A stretch of 64,000 nucleotides of DNA from RYN-230 sp963768945. Its GTDB lineage: Bacteria; Actinomycetota; Actinomycetes; Streptosporangiales; Streptosporangiaceae. The notes under the pieces are model-generated. The model did no database searches. It had not been told where the DNA came from and saw only the letters and a program-made list of their open reading frames with translations. Shown here one piece after another: positions 17,569 to 26,275 of the stretch. The first letter of the stretch is position 1; each line of letters opens with the position of its first letter. The DNA is taken from assembly GCA_963768945.1 (NCBI GenBank), contig CAVYJW010000005.1, positions 62,001 to 126,000 of the forward strand. The letters are read 5' to 3'. Both the position numbers and the translations under genes were made by a program.

Positions 17569-18626
17569 CGGGCCGGACCGCCCCGGTCCGCCGTCTCGGG
17601 CTCCCAGCCGGACACGGCCGCCGCCCCTGGCGCGGCCGCCGCGCCGCGCGAGGCGGCGGCCCGTTTCAGCGGCTCCCACCACGGGCGGTGGTCCGCGTAC
17701 CAGCGCACCGTCGCCGCCAGGCCCTCGGCGAACGGGATTCGCGGCGCGTAACCGAGCGCCCGGAGCGCCCCATCGTCGAGCGAGTAGCGCCGGTCATGGC
17801 CTTTGCGGTCCGGCACAGGGGTGACCCGGTCCCATCCCGCCCCGCAGCGCTCCAGGATGGCGCGGGTCAGCTCGAGGTTGGTCAGTTCCGCGTCGCCGTT
17901 GATGTGGTACACGCCAGCGGCGGTGCCCCGCTGGAGAACCAGCTGGATGCCGCGGCAGTGATCGTTGACGTGGATCCAGTCGCGCACGTTGCCACCGTCG
18001 CCGTAGAGCGGCACCGTCAGCCCGTCCAGGAGGTTGGTCACGAAGAGCGGGATGATCTTTTCCGGGAACTGATAAGGACCGTAGTTGTTGCAGCACCGGG
18101 TGATGCTGACGTTCAGGCCGTGGGTCCGGGCGTAGGCCCGGGCCATGAGGTCGCCGCCTGCTTTCGCGGCCGAGTAGGGGGAGTTCGGCGCGAGCGGCGC
18201 GTCCTCGGTCCAGGAGCCTTCCGGGATGCTGCCGTAGACCTCGTCGGTGGACACCTGCACTACCCGGTCCACGCCCGAGTCCAGGCAGGCCTGCAGCAGG
18301 ATCTGCACGCCCACCACGTTCGCCGCAACGAAATCGGAGGCGCCGTCGATTGAGCGGTCCACGTGCGTCTCGGCAGCGAAGTTGAGCACGACGTCGTGGC
18401 CCGGGAGCAGCGACCCGAGCAGGGCGGCGTCGCAGATGTCGCCCTGGACGAAACGCAGCCGGGAGTTTCCGGCGACCGGGTCCAGGTTGGCCAGGTTGCC
18501 CGCATAGGTGAGCTTGTCCAGCACCGTCACCGCGGCCTGCTCGAAGCCGGGGTAACCGCCCGCGAGCAGGGTGCGGACGTAGTGCGAGCCGATGAACCCG
18601 GCCCCGCCGGTCACCAGGATCCTCAT
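17565..18626 (-). CDS. rmlB: dTDP-glucose 4,6-dehydratase
   Basis: RmlB turns dTDP-glucose into dTDP-4-keto-6-deoxyglucose with tightly bound NAD+. Motifs in its 353 residues are MRILVTGGAGFIGSHYVR, FAAETHVDRSIDGA, VSTDEVYGSIPEG (active-site Asp-Glu) and YSAAKAGGDLMARAY (Tyr-x3-Lys). The last 35 residues are an Ala/Gly-rich tail not needed for the fold. Its start overlaps the rmlA stop (ATGA). The 4-keto intermediate is also the branch point to dTDP-amino sugars, relevant to the DegT aminotransferase at 2.7 kb. Confidence 0.96.
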   Translation of the reverse strand: MRILVTGGAGFIGSHYVRTLLAGGYPGFEQAAVTVLDKLTYAGNLANLDPVAGNSRLRFVQGDICDAALLGSLLPGHDVVLNFAAETHVDRSIDGASDFVAANVVGVQILLQACLDSGVDRVVQVSTDEVYGSIPEGSWTEDAPLAPNSPYSAAKAGGDLMARAYARTHGLNVSITRCCNNYGPYQFPEKIIPLFVTNLLDGLTVPLYGDGGNVRDWIHVNDHCRGIQLVLQRGTAAGVYHINGDAELTNLELTRAILERCGAGWDRVTPVPDRKGHDRRYSLDDGALRALGYAPRIPFAEGLAATVRWYADHRPWWEPLKRAAASRGAAAAPGAAAVSGWEPETADRGGPAR

Positions 18627-19690
18627 GAGCTGATCTGCACTTTGCTGTGATCACCGAGTATGAGCCGGTGGGCCTTGGGCACCCGCGGCGCGGGCGTCAC
18701 CTCCACATCGCGGCCGATGATAGACGCCTCGATCCGCCGCACCCCGCTGACGGACGCGCCCCGCAGCACGATCGAGTACTCGATCTCGCTGTCGGTGATG
18801 GCGCAGTCTTCCGCCACCGAGGTGAACGGGCCAAGGTAGGAATCGGCTATCCGGGTCCGCGCGCCGACGATGACCGGGCCGACGATACGGGACCCGCTGA
18901 CCTCGGCACCTTCCTCGATCACGACCCGGCCGATCAGCTCGCATCCCGGGTGCACGACACCGCGCTGGGCCGGTTCCGCCGTCTCCAGCACCAGCCGGTT
19001 GACTTCGAGCATGTCCGCGACGTTCCCGGTGTCTTTCCAGTATCCGGAGATGGTCGTGGACGCTACCTTGCGGCCGCTGTCGATCAGCCACTGGATGGCC
19101 TCGGTGATCTCCAGCTCGCCGCGCCCCGAGGGCTTGAGGTTGCTCACCGCCTCGTGCACGCACGGGGTGAACATGTAGACGCCGACCAGGGCAAGGTCGC
19201 TCTTGGGCTGCCGCGGCTTCTCCTCCAGGCCGATGACGTGGCCGGATCCGTCGAGTTCGGCGACACCGAACTCACGCGGGTCGGGAACCTGGGTGAGCAT
19301 GATCTGCGCATCAGGCCTCGTGGCCCGGAACTCGTCCACCAGCGGGGCGATCCCGCCCACGATGAAGTTGTCCCCGAGGTACATGACGAAGTCGTCGTCA
19401 CCGAGGAACGCCCGGGCGATCAGCACCGCGTGGGCCAGGCCGAGGGGCGCCTCCTGCCGGAGGTAGGTGACGTTGAGGCCGAACGCGGAGCCGTCCCCCA
19501 CCGCCTCCTCGATGGCGGCGGCGGTATCGCCCACGACCAGCCCCACGTCGGTGATGCCTGCGTCCCGGATCGCCTCGAGGCCGTAGAACAGGACGGGCTT
19601 GTTCGCCACGGGAAGTAGTTGCTTGGCCGAGGTGTGGGTAATCGGCCGCAGCCGCGTTCCCGCGCCCCCCGACAGGACCAGGGCCTTCAT
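18623..19690 (-). CDS. rmlA: Glucose-1-phosphate thymidylyltransferase, long form
   Basis: The enzyme makes dTDP-glucose from dTTP and glucose-1-phosphate, the entry to the rhamnose pathway. The nucleotidyltransferase domain carries MKALVLSGGAGTRLRPITHT, KQLLPVANKPVLFYGL, YLGDNFIVGG and EEKPRQPKSD. A C-terminal left-handed helix region (about residues 245-355) makes it the 355-residue long type seen in StrD-like enzymes rather than the 290-residue RmlA. The start at the internal Met (MKALVLSGG) removes a 9-residue extension. It is the first gene of the coupled rmlABD operon. Confidence 0.95.
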   Translation of the reverse strand: MKALVLSGGAGTRLRPITHTSAKQLLPVANKPVLFYGLEAIRDAGITDVGLVVGDTAAAIEEAVGDGSAFGLNVTYLRQEAPLGLAHAVLIARAFLGDDDFVMYLGDNFIVGGIAPLVDEFRATRPDAQIMLTQVPDPREFGVAELDGSGHVIGLEEKPRQPKSDLALVGVYMFTPCVHEAVSNLKPSGRGELEITEAIQWLIDSGRKVASTTISGYWKDTGNVADMLEVNRLVLETAEPAQRGVVHPGCELIGRVVIEEGAEVSGSRIVGPVIVGARTRIADSYLGPFTSVAEDCAITDSEIEYSIVLRGASVSGVRRIEASIIGRDVEVTPAPRVPKAHRLILGDHSKVQISS

Positions 19691-19793
19691 TACAGCGAAA
19701 CTAGCGTTCCCGGGCACCGTAATGCACCACGAGCGGGAAAAAAGCTGCAGACTGGTCGATCCGAAGCCCCGCGTTCACTCAGGCTGTGATCAC

Positions 19794-20393
19794 TCAGGAC
19801 CGGGTCGCGCCCGGGGCCTCGCCGTGGAAGTCATTCTGCGCCGCGGCCAGGCCCGTGCTGAGCAGGGCTGCGGCCGCGTCCGCGCCCCGGTCGATCAGGA
19901 ACGGCAGCTCCTTGCGCTCGGCGGCGCTGAAGTCCCGCAGCACGAACGCGGCCGGGTCCATCCGGCCGGGAGGACGCCCGATGCCGACCCGCACCCGGTA
20001 GTAGTCGCGGGTGCCCAGGGCTGCGGTCACCGAGCGCAGCCCATTGTGCCCGTTGTCCCCGCCACCCAGCTTGAGCCTGATCGTGCCGAACGGCAGATCC
20101 AGCTCGTCGTGGATGACCACGATGTGCGCCGGGTCGACGTGGAAGTAGCCGCGGAGCCCAGCGACCGGCCCGCCGGACTCGTTCATGTAGGTCAGCGGCT
20201 TGGCCACGGTGACCGGCGCCCCATCCAGACGGCCGTCAGCGATGACGGACCGGAACTTACCGGCCCGGAACCGGCCGCCGATCCTGGCGGCGATCTCGTC
20301 GGCCACCATGGAGCCGGCGTTGTGCCGGTTGCCCGCGTAACCGGGACCAGGATTGCCCAGCCCGACGATCAGCCAGCGCTCGTCGTCGGCCAT
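19794..20393 (-). CDS. pth: Peptidyl-tRNA hydrolase
   Basis: Pth releases tRNA from peptidyl-tRNA that drops off the ribosome. The 199-residue protein has LIVGLGNPGPGYAGNRHNAGSM with the catalytic His in RHN, TYMNESGGPV, VIHDELDLPFGTIRLK and GGDNGHNGLRS, all family constants. AGAAGGAC just before the ATG fixes the start. It follows rplY on the same strand, the usual actinobacterial rplY-pth order. Confidence 0.97.
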   Translation of the reverse strand: MADDERWLIVGLGNPGPGYAGNRHNAGSMVADEIAARIGGRFRAGKFRSVIADGRLDGAPVTVAKPLTYMNESGGPVAGLRGYFHVDPAHIVVIHDELDLPFGTIRLKLGGGDNGHNGLRSVTAALGTRDYYRVRVGIGRPPGRMDPAAFVLRDFSAAERKELPFLIDRGADAAAALLSTGLAAAQNDFHGEAPGATRS

Positions 20394-20506
20394 GTCCTTC
20401 TCGTCTCGGCTCCCCCGTGCTAGCCAACCCCGTGCTGGCCAGCGCCGCGCCGCCCACAGCACAGATCCCACTCTGCCCGCCGCAGCCGGGGAGCGGCCCG
20501 GCCAGG

Positions 20507-21160
20507 TTATTCGTCCGGCGAATCGGACTCGGCCGGGGACTCGCCCTCGGGAACGGGAGCGGGCTCGGACGGGGCCGCCGCGGTCTCGGGCACGCCGATC
20601 TCGGCTTCCATCTGCTCGGCGGTCGGTGCGGCGATCACGTGCAGGACCAGCGCGTCGGGCTCGACGGCGAGGGAGGACCCGGGGGGCAGCTTCAGGTCGC
20701 CGGCGTGCACCGTGGCGCCGACCTGCATGTCCTCGACGTTGACCTCGATACCGTTGGGGATGCTCGTGGCCTCGGCCTCAATCGCGATCTGGACCATCTG
20801 CTGGTCGAGCAGGCCGCCCGAGTACACCTCGCCGGTCACCTGGATCGGGATGTCCACGGTGACCTTCTCACCGCGGCGGACCAGGATCAGGTCCACGTGC
20901 TCCACCGAGCCCCGGATCGGGTTCCGCTGCACGGCCTTCGGCAGGACCAACTGGTTCCCCCCGGGGAGGCCATCCAGGCGGATCAGCACGTTCGCGGTCT
21001 TCAGCGCCATCATGACGTCGTGACCGGGAAGGGTCAGGTGCCGGGTGTCAGTGCCATGGCCATAGAGCACGGCAGGAACCCGGCCTGCGCGGCGCTCCCG
21101 GCGTGCGGCACCTTTGCCGAATTCGGTGCGCGGCTCTGCGGCGATGCGGACCTCGGGCAC
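20507..21160 (-). CDS. rplY: 50S ribosomal protein L25/general stress protein Ctc
   Basis: This is the long, two-domain (CTC/TL5) form of L25, 217 residues, which binds 5S rRNA. The 5S-binding half shows RTEFGKGAARRERRAGRVPAV, YGHG, LVLPKAVQRNPIRGSVEHVD and FxLVRRGEKV-like spacing. The C-terminal beta domain ends in an acidic Pro/Glu/Ser tail (PAPVPEGESPAESDSPDE). In related genomes prs stands immediately upstream; here a repeat region and an AfsR gene lie between. Confidence 0.95.
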   Translation of the reverse strand: MPEVRIAAEPRTEFGKGAARRERRAGRVPAVLYGHGTDTRHLTLPGHDVMMALKTANVLIRLDGLPGGNQLVLPKAVQRNPIRGSVEHVDLILVRRGEKVTVDIPIQVTGEVYSGGLLDQQMVQIAIEAEATSIPNGIEVNVEDMQVGATVHAGDLKLPPGSSLAVEPDALVLHVIAAPTAEQMEAEIGVPETAAAPSEPAPVPEGESPAESDSPDE

Positions 21161-21410
21161 GGTACTTACTCCCTATGCAGCGGACTCAATTGCCGGGGTA
21201 GCGCTCTCCGGGTAGCCGCCCGGGCACCGGGGTCGCATACGACAACCGACAGGCACGCGAAAGAGCGTGACTGTCGGAGTCTAGCTCACCCTGACGGTCC
21301 GTGGTCCCCGGCGGGGCTGGCCCCGGGCCAAGCGGGCCCGACCGGCATCCTCACTGGTGGCGAGGTACCGATGGGGCCCGCTGAGATGGATCGGCGTGAC
21401 GCACGCCGGG

Positions 21411-21662
21411 TCAGCTACGGATTCGATTCGTGGTCCATCGCAGGCTTAGTCTCGTGGTCCATCGCAGGCTTAGTCTCGTGGTCCATCGCCATGGCTCAGC
21501 CTCGTGGTCCATCGCCGGCTCAGCCTCGTGGTCCATCGCAGGCTCAGCCTCGTGGTCCATCGCCGGCTCCGCCTCGTGGTCCATCGCAGGCTCAGCCTCG
21601 TGGTCCATCGCAGGCTCAGCCTCGTGGTCCATCTGTGGTGTTTCCTCGGCCTCGTTCCCCAT
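21411..21662 (-). CDS. Small acidic repeat protein encoded by a 24-bp minisatellite
   Basis: This open frame starts MGNEAEETPQ and then reads MDHEAEPA six times plus a partial copy. A two-base difference between repeat units then throws it into another frame ending WTTNRIRS. A GGAGAG ribosome site lies about 7 bases before the ATG, which supports translation; no known domain is visible. It stands about 250 bases upstream of rplY on the same strand. If expressed it would be an intrinsically disordered, highly acidic peptide, but it may equally be an ORF by accident across a minisatellite, since a plus-strand frame is also open. Confidence 0.35.
   Translation of the reverse strand: MGNEAEETPQMDHEAEPAMDHEAEPAMDHEAEPAMDHEAEPAMDHEAEPAMDHEAEPWRWTTRLSLRWTTRLSLRWTTNRIRS
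21430..21645. repeat. 24-bp tandem repeat, nine copies
   Basis: GTGGTCCATC recurs at 21430, 21454, 21478, 21504, 21528, 21552, 21576, 21600 and 21624. The spacing is exactly 24 bases except for one 26-base unit. Units differ by a few substitutions (CAGGCTCAG, CCGGCTCAG, CAGGCTTAG). There are no spacers of unique sequence, so it is not a CRISPR array. Confidence 0.92.
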
Positions 21663-21812
21663 AACTTCACTCTCCTCTGCCTGAACCCCCGGGAACCGGG
21701 AGGAGTGACATATGCGGCAGCATCGTAGCGAGCGCCATAAGGAAAAAGCTCCCGCTATGGGCAGAAGAAACGGCTACACATATGTTTCCCGGACGTCAGG
21801 CAGCAGGCACAT

Positions 21813-24758
21813 CTACCCGCGGGCCACGCCGTTGCCGACGTCGATGGTGGCCATATCCGATCGGATCTCGTCGGCCTGCGCTTGATCCTGCAGCGCTTCG
21901 AACAGAGTGAGCGCCCGCGCCCAGGACTCACGGCTGTCCTCAGGCCGGTGCGCAGCAAGCTGGGCATGGCCGAGCAGCCTCAGGGTTTGCGCCTCGGCCA
22001 GGCGCTCCCCGCCGGCCCGGCGGATCCGCAGCGCCTGGTCCAGACGATCGAGAGCATCGTCAGGCCGGCCGCGGTCGAGAAACGCCTGTCCAAGATCATG
22101 CAGTGCATAACCCTCACCCCGGGCGTCGCCCACGCCGCGGAAAATCTCCCGCGCCTGCCGGAGGCAGCCGATGGCCTCGTCGGTCCGGGCAAGGTGCAGG
22201 TACGCCTCCCCCAGGTTGATCAGCGCCACGGCCTCGCCGTAGCGGTGCCCGGTCCGCCGCTGAATGTCCAGCGCCTCCTGCATGGGTTCCAGCGCGTCGA
22301 ATCTGTGCAGCAGCAGATAGGTATTGGCCAGGTTATTCGCGGTCTGGGCTTCACCGAAATGGTCACCCGACTCACGCCGGATGGCCAGCGCCTGCTCGAA
22401 ATAACCGATGGCATCCGGGAGCTCCAGCTGGCCGTGGACCATGCCGAGATTGTTCAGCACCCAGGCCTCACCGGCCCGGTCACCGGCCCGCCGGACGCTC
22501 TCCAGGGCCACCCCGTGCGTTCTCACCCACTCGGCCCGGTAGCTTCGCCGGTTGAAGAAGCTGAGCGCCGCGACCGGGAGCTTCCAGGCGATCTCATCCA
22601 TCCCCCAGTCGGCTGCCTGCTGCGTCGCCGCGACCAGGTTGGCCCGCTCCACCTCGCCCCAGTTCAGCGCCTCCTCCAGGGCGGAGAAGCTCAGCGGATT
22701 CCAGGCCGGGCCGGGCGGGCCGAGGGGAACCTGGTCCCGGTGCGGGGACACGAGCCTGGCCATCGCCACCACGCTGTGCAGGTACCAGGTCAACAGGCGG
22801 CCGACCGCCGCCTCCCGGTCCGGCGGCGGCTCCTCGGCCACCGCCCGCTCGGCAGCGTAGGTCCGGAGCAGGTCGTGGAACCGGTAGCGCTCGGGGGCGG
22901 GAGACTGCAGCAGCTGGGCATCGACCAATACCTCCAGGGCATCGGCCACGGAATCTTCCGGCCGCCCGATGAGGGCAGAGGCTGCGGGCAGCCCGATGGA
23001 TGGCCCCTGCCACATCCCGAGCAGCCGGAAAGCGTGCGCCGGGTCAACCCCTTCTGCGACCGCGGGGCCGGGCAGGCTGGTGAAGCTCACCTCGAAGCAG
23101 GCCCGGACGGCCAGGTCACCGGTCTTCAGCTCATCCAGCCGACGGCGCTCGTCCGCCAGCCGCCTGGCCAGGTTGCGCACGGTCCAGCTGCCGCGCGCGG
23201 CCAGCCGGGCCCCCGCGATCCGGATGGCCAGCGGCAATCCCGCGCAGGCGGTGAGGACCTCGTCGGTAGCGTCCGGCTCCGCCTCGGCGCGGCGCTGGCC
23301 GATTATGCCGGCGAACATGTCCCGGGCTTCGGCCAGTTCGAGGACATCGAGATCGACGAACCGGCTGCCGGCCAGGTCGGGCATGCGATTGCGCGTCGTC
23401 ACCAGGACCGCGCAGGAGGCGGACCCCGGGAGCAGCGGCCGGACATGCGCCGCGTCCCTGGCGTCATCGAGGACGATGAGCACCTTGCGGTCGGTCAGCC
23501 GGCTCCGGTAGTGGGCAGCACGCTCTTCCTCGTCGCCCGGGATACGTCCCGGATCCATCCCGAGATCCCGCAGGAACCGGGCCAGCACGTCGCCGGGCGA
23601 GGCCGGATGCTGTGACGCACCGAGGAGGTTGGCGTAGAGCTGCCCATCCGGGTAGTGCGTCCGGAGCAGGTGCGCCGCGTGCACCGCCAGCGTGGTCTTG
23701 CCCAGTCCGCCGGCCCCGATCACCGCCGCCACCACGACAGCCCCGGGGCTGCCCGGCCGCCGCGGGCCGGACAGCAGGTCGCGCAGCTTCTGCAGGTGCT
23801 CGGCCCGGCCGGTGAAATCGGGTATGTCGGCGGGCAGCTGCGCAACCTGGGACGCCGGCAGGGTCACCGCGGGGCTCAGCGGCCCCGATGCCCCGGACGG
23901 CGGCGGCGCCCCGTCGGCTGCGACGGCCGGAGCCGGCCTCGCTGACGGTGCCGGAGTTGGCGCGAAGGGGGAGTCCGCCGCGACGGTTTTCGTTGCGGAG
24001 AATTGGGAGCCTGAGGCTGCGTCGGCCTGCAGCATCTGCTCGTGCAGTTGCCGCAGCTCGGCGCTGGGGTCTACGCCTAGTTCCTCGGCGATCACCTCGC
24101 GGGCCTGGGCGTAGGCCTCCAGGGCCTCGGCCTGCCGTCCCGAGCCGTACAGGGCGCGCATGAGCAGGGCCCACATGCCCTCGCGCATCGGATGATCCGC
24201 GAGCAGCCTGCGCAGCTCCGCCACGACCTGCCCCTGGCGGCCGCAGCCGAGATCGGCCTGGATGCGCAGCTCCAGGGCCTCGACCCGGGCTTCCTCGAGC
24301 CGGCTGGCCTCGGCGCTGACCAAGCCTGAGGCAGGCACGTCCGGCAGGGCCCGGCTGCCCTGCCACAGGGTGAGGGCCTCGCTCAGCAGGGCCGCCGCAC
24401 CCTGGCTGTCGCCCGTGAACAGGGCCTCGCGGCCGTCCGCGGCCAGCCGGCTGAACCGCCAGGCGTCGATGTCGCCGGCCTTGGCCAGCAGCTGGTATCC
24501 GGGCGCGTGGGTCACCACGACCCGGCCCTCGGGGTCGCCGATCAGCCTGCGCAGCTTATGGACATAGCCGCTGATCAGGTTGATGGCCCGGGCGGGAGGG
24601 TCGTCCGGCCACACCTCGTCGACCAGCTGATCGATGGACACGATCTCGCCAGCCCGCAACAGGAGCACGGCCAGCACCGTGCGCAACTTAGGTGCGCTGA
24701 TGCTGCTCCAGCCTCCGTCAACCTGGACCTCAACCGGCCCAAGTATCCGAAACCGCAT
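21813..24758 (-). CDS. AfsR/SARP-family transcriptional regulator with NB-ARC and TPR domains
   Basis: This is a 981-residue regulator with three parts. Residues 1-95 are a winged helix (MRFRILGPVEV, APKLRTVLAVLLLRAGEIVS) and about 96-245 a bacterial transcriptional activation domain. An NB-ARC ATPase follows, with Walker A GAGGLGKTT at about 348-356 and VLIVLDDARDA as Walker B. From about 660 to the end there are tetratricopeptide repeats (WVLNNLGMVHGQLELPDAI, QTANNLANTYLLLHRFDAL, ALHDLGQAFLDRGRPDDAL). AfsR-type proteins activate small-regulator or secondary-metabolite genes and are often phosphorylated by Ser/Thr kinases. The ATG was chosen for its GAGGCG ribosome site and because the domain begins there. 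The target is unknown: no biosynthetic cluster adjoins, only prs and the glycan locus. Confidence 0.92.
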   Translation of the reverse strand: MRFRILGPVEVQVDGGWSSISAPKLRTVLAVLLLRAGEIVSIDQLVDEVWPDDPPARAINLISGYVHKLRRLIGDPEGRVVVTHAPGYQLLAKAGDIDAWRFSRLAADGREALFTGDSQGAAALLSEALTLWQGSRALPDVPASGLVSAEASRLEEARVEALELRIQADLGCGRQGQVVAELRRLLADHPMREGMWALLMRALYGSGRQAEALEAYAQAREVIAEELGVDPSAELRQLHEQMLQADAASGSQFSATKTVAADSPFAPTPAPSARPAPAVAADGAPPPSGASGPLSPAVTLPASQVAQLPADIPDFTGRAEHLQKLRDLLSGPRRPGSPGAVVVAAVIGAGGLGKTTLAVHAAHLLRTHYPDGQLYANLLGASQHPASPGDVLARFLRDLGMDPGRIPGDEEERAAHYRSRLTDRKVLIVLDDARDAAHVRPLLPGSASCAVLVTTRNRMPDLAGSRFVDLDVLELAEARDMFAGIIGQRRAEAEPDATDEVLTACAGLPLAIRIAGARLAARGSWTVRNLARRLADERRRLDELKTGDLAVRACFEVSFTSLPGPAVAEGVDPAHAFRLLGMWQGPSIGLPAASALIGRPEDSVADALEVLVDAQLLQSPAPERYRFHDLLRTYAAERAVAEEPPPDREAAVGRLLTWYLHSVVAMARLVSPHRDQVPLGPPGPAWNPLSFSALEEALNWGEVERANLVAATQQAADWGMDEIAWKLPVAALSFFNRRSYRAEWVRTHGVALESVRRAGDRAGEAWVLNNLGMVHGQLELPDAIGYFEQALAIRRESGDHFGEAQTANNLANTYLLLHRFDALEPMQEALDIQRRTGHRYGEAVALINLGEAYLHLARTDEAIGCLRQAREIFRGVGDARGEGYALHDLGQAFLDRGRPDDALDRLDQALRIRRAGGERLAEAQTLRLLGHAQLAAHRPEDSRESWARALTLFEALQDQAQADEIRSDMATIDVGNGVARG

Positions 24759-25297
24759 CGATCGCGCCTCGTTCACTGGGGGGGTGAACCCGTCCCGGAC
24801 ACCGTGAGTCACGGAACTGGCCAAGCCGTCACTCAATCATGAACCAATTTTGGTCATCGTGGGCAGCTGCCGGCCGGGATGTTGCCGGGCCTCCTGGACA
24901 CCCGAGGCTCAATCACGGATCAATCGTGGCGCAAGAGCCTGCTGCCATTCTCGTACTCAGCCACGACAAGCAGAACAAGTCGCGGACAGGGGAAACAAGG
25001 GCGGGGGGACGGCCCGGGATCTTGGCGGACAGCTACGCGGGGGCGCAGTCCGCCAAATCCCCTGGTCAGGGCTGATATGCGTGCGCCAGCCCTGACCAGG
25101 GGACCCCGATCCCGGACTGAGGGGGATCAGCACGCACCGGAGTCCGACAGGGGCGCCAAGCTGGTGGCCGCCGTCTTCGTCGCTTGCGGGGGCGAAGACA
25201 GCGGTCACCTTCGCATGCCCTAACGGTCTGTCCGTGGATGCCAGCCCGGCCGGTTCTGGCCGGAGCGGTCCCAAGGCGGGCGGCCGAGCCGGCCAGG
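24759..25297. other. Region between AfsR-like gene and prs
   Basis: No gene is supported in these 539 bases. They contain the promoter side of the AfsR-like gene, with a less GC-rich stretch around 24835-24860, and a 15-bp perfect inverted repeat (listed separately) downstream of prs. In related genomes rplY would follow prs at about this place. Confidence 0.5.
25059..25102. terminator. 15-bp perfect inverted repeat downstream of prs
   Basis: CCCCTGGTCAGGGCT is exactly repeated in inverse orientation across a 14-base loop. There is no T-run. It lies about 195 bases past the prs stop on the minus strand, so it may end the glmU-prs transcript. A regulatory site upstream of the AfsR-like gene is also possible. 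Confidence 0.55.
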
Positions 25298-26275
25298 TCA
25301 GCTCTGGCCGTCGAAGAGGCTGGTCACCGACCCGTCGCTGAATACCTCCGTGATCGCCCGGGCGATCAGCGGCGCGATCGACAGGACGGTGAGCTTGTCG
25401 AACCGGCTGTCGTGCGGGATTGGCAGCGTGTTCGTCACGATGACCTCGCTGACCCGCGAATTCTTCAACGCATCCACCGCGCCGCCGGACAGCACGCCGT
25501 GCGTGGCCGTGACAATGACCTTCGCGGCACCCTGCTCGAACAGTGCATCGGCTGCCTTGATGATCGTGGCCCCGGTGTCGATCATGTCGTCCACCACGAT
25601 GCAGGTGCGCCCGGCCACCTTCCCGACCACCTCGAAGACCGCGACCTTGTTGGCAACGTCCGGATCGCGGCGCTTGTGGATGATGGCCAGCGGGCTGCCG
25701 AGCCGGTCGGTCCACCGCTCACAGACCCGGACCCGGCCGGCGTCTGGCGCCACGACGGTGACCTGCGAAACGTCCAGGTTGCCCTCGACGTAGGAGGCCA
25801 GGATCGGCAGCGCGAACAGGTGGTCCACCGGGCCGTCGAAGAAGCCCTGGATCTGCGCGGTATGCAGGTCGACGGCCATGATCCGGTCGGCGCCCGCGGT
25901 CAGGAACAGGTCAGCCATCAGCCGGGCCGAGATCGGCTCCCGGCCGCGGCTCTTCTTGTCCTGACGGGCGTAGCCGAAGAACGGCGCGACCACGGTGATC
26001 CGCTTGGCCGAGGCGCGCTTGAGCGCGTCGACCATGATCAGCTGCTCCATGATCCACTGATTGATCGGCGCGGTGTGGCTCTGGAGCACAAACGCGTCGC
26101 TGCCGCGCACCGACTCCAGGAAGCGAACGAAGATCTCGCCGTTGGCAAAGTCGTAGAGCTTGGCTGGCGTGGGCTCGATGCCCAGGCAGCCCGCGATCTC
26201 GTTGGTCAGTTCCGGGTGGGCCCGGCCGGAGAGAAGCATGAGCTTCTTCTCGCCGGTCGCGGTGATGCCGGTCAC
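25298..26275 (-). CDS. prs: Ribose-phosphate pyrophosphokinase
   Basis: The enzyme makes PRPP from ribose-5-phosphate and ATP for nucleotide, His and Trp synthesis and, in actinobacteria, for arabinose donors. It is 325 residues, class I. Landmarks are LLSGRAHPELTNEIA, FVRFLESVRGSDAFVLQS, YARQDKKSRGREPISARL, the metal and ATP-binding AVDLHTAQIQGFFDGPVDH, and the PRPP loop VVDDMIDTGATI. Its start overlaps the glmU stop as ATGA, the conserved glmU-prs coupling. Confidence 0.97.
   Translation of the reverse strand: MTGITATGEKKLMLLSGRAHPELTNEIAGCLGIEPTPAKLYDFANGEIFVRFLESVRGSDAFVLQSHTAPINQWIMEQLIMVDALKRASAKRITVVAPFFGYARQDKKSRGREPISARLMADLFLTAGADRIMAVDLHTAQIQGFFDGPVDHLFALPILASYVEGNLDVSQVTVVAPDAGRVRVCERWTDRLGSPLAIIHKRRDPDVANKVAVFEVVGKVAGRTCIVVDDMIDTGATIIKAADALFEQGAAKVIVTATHGVLSGGAVDALKNSRVSEVIVTNTLPIPHDSRFDKLTVLSIAPLIARAITEVFSDGSVTSLFDGQS

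Noticed and set aside
21430..21645. CRISPR-like array
   Set aside because: The 24-bp units follow one another without unique spacers, and there are no cas genes; it is a minisatellite.
20417..21664. Plus-strand open frame across rplY and the 24-bp repeats
   Set aside because: It overlaps rplY antisense with no family match, and its openness comes from GC bias and the repeat.
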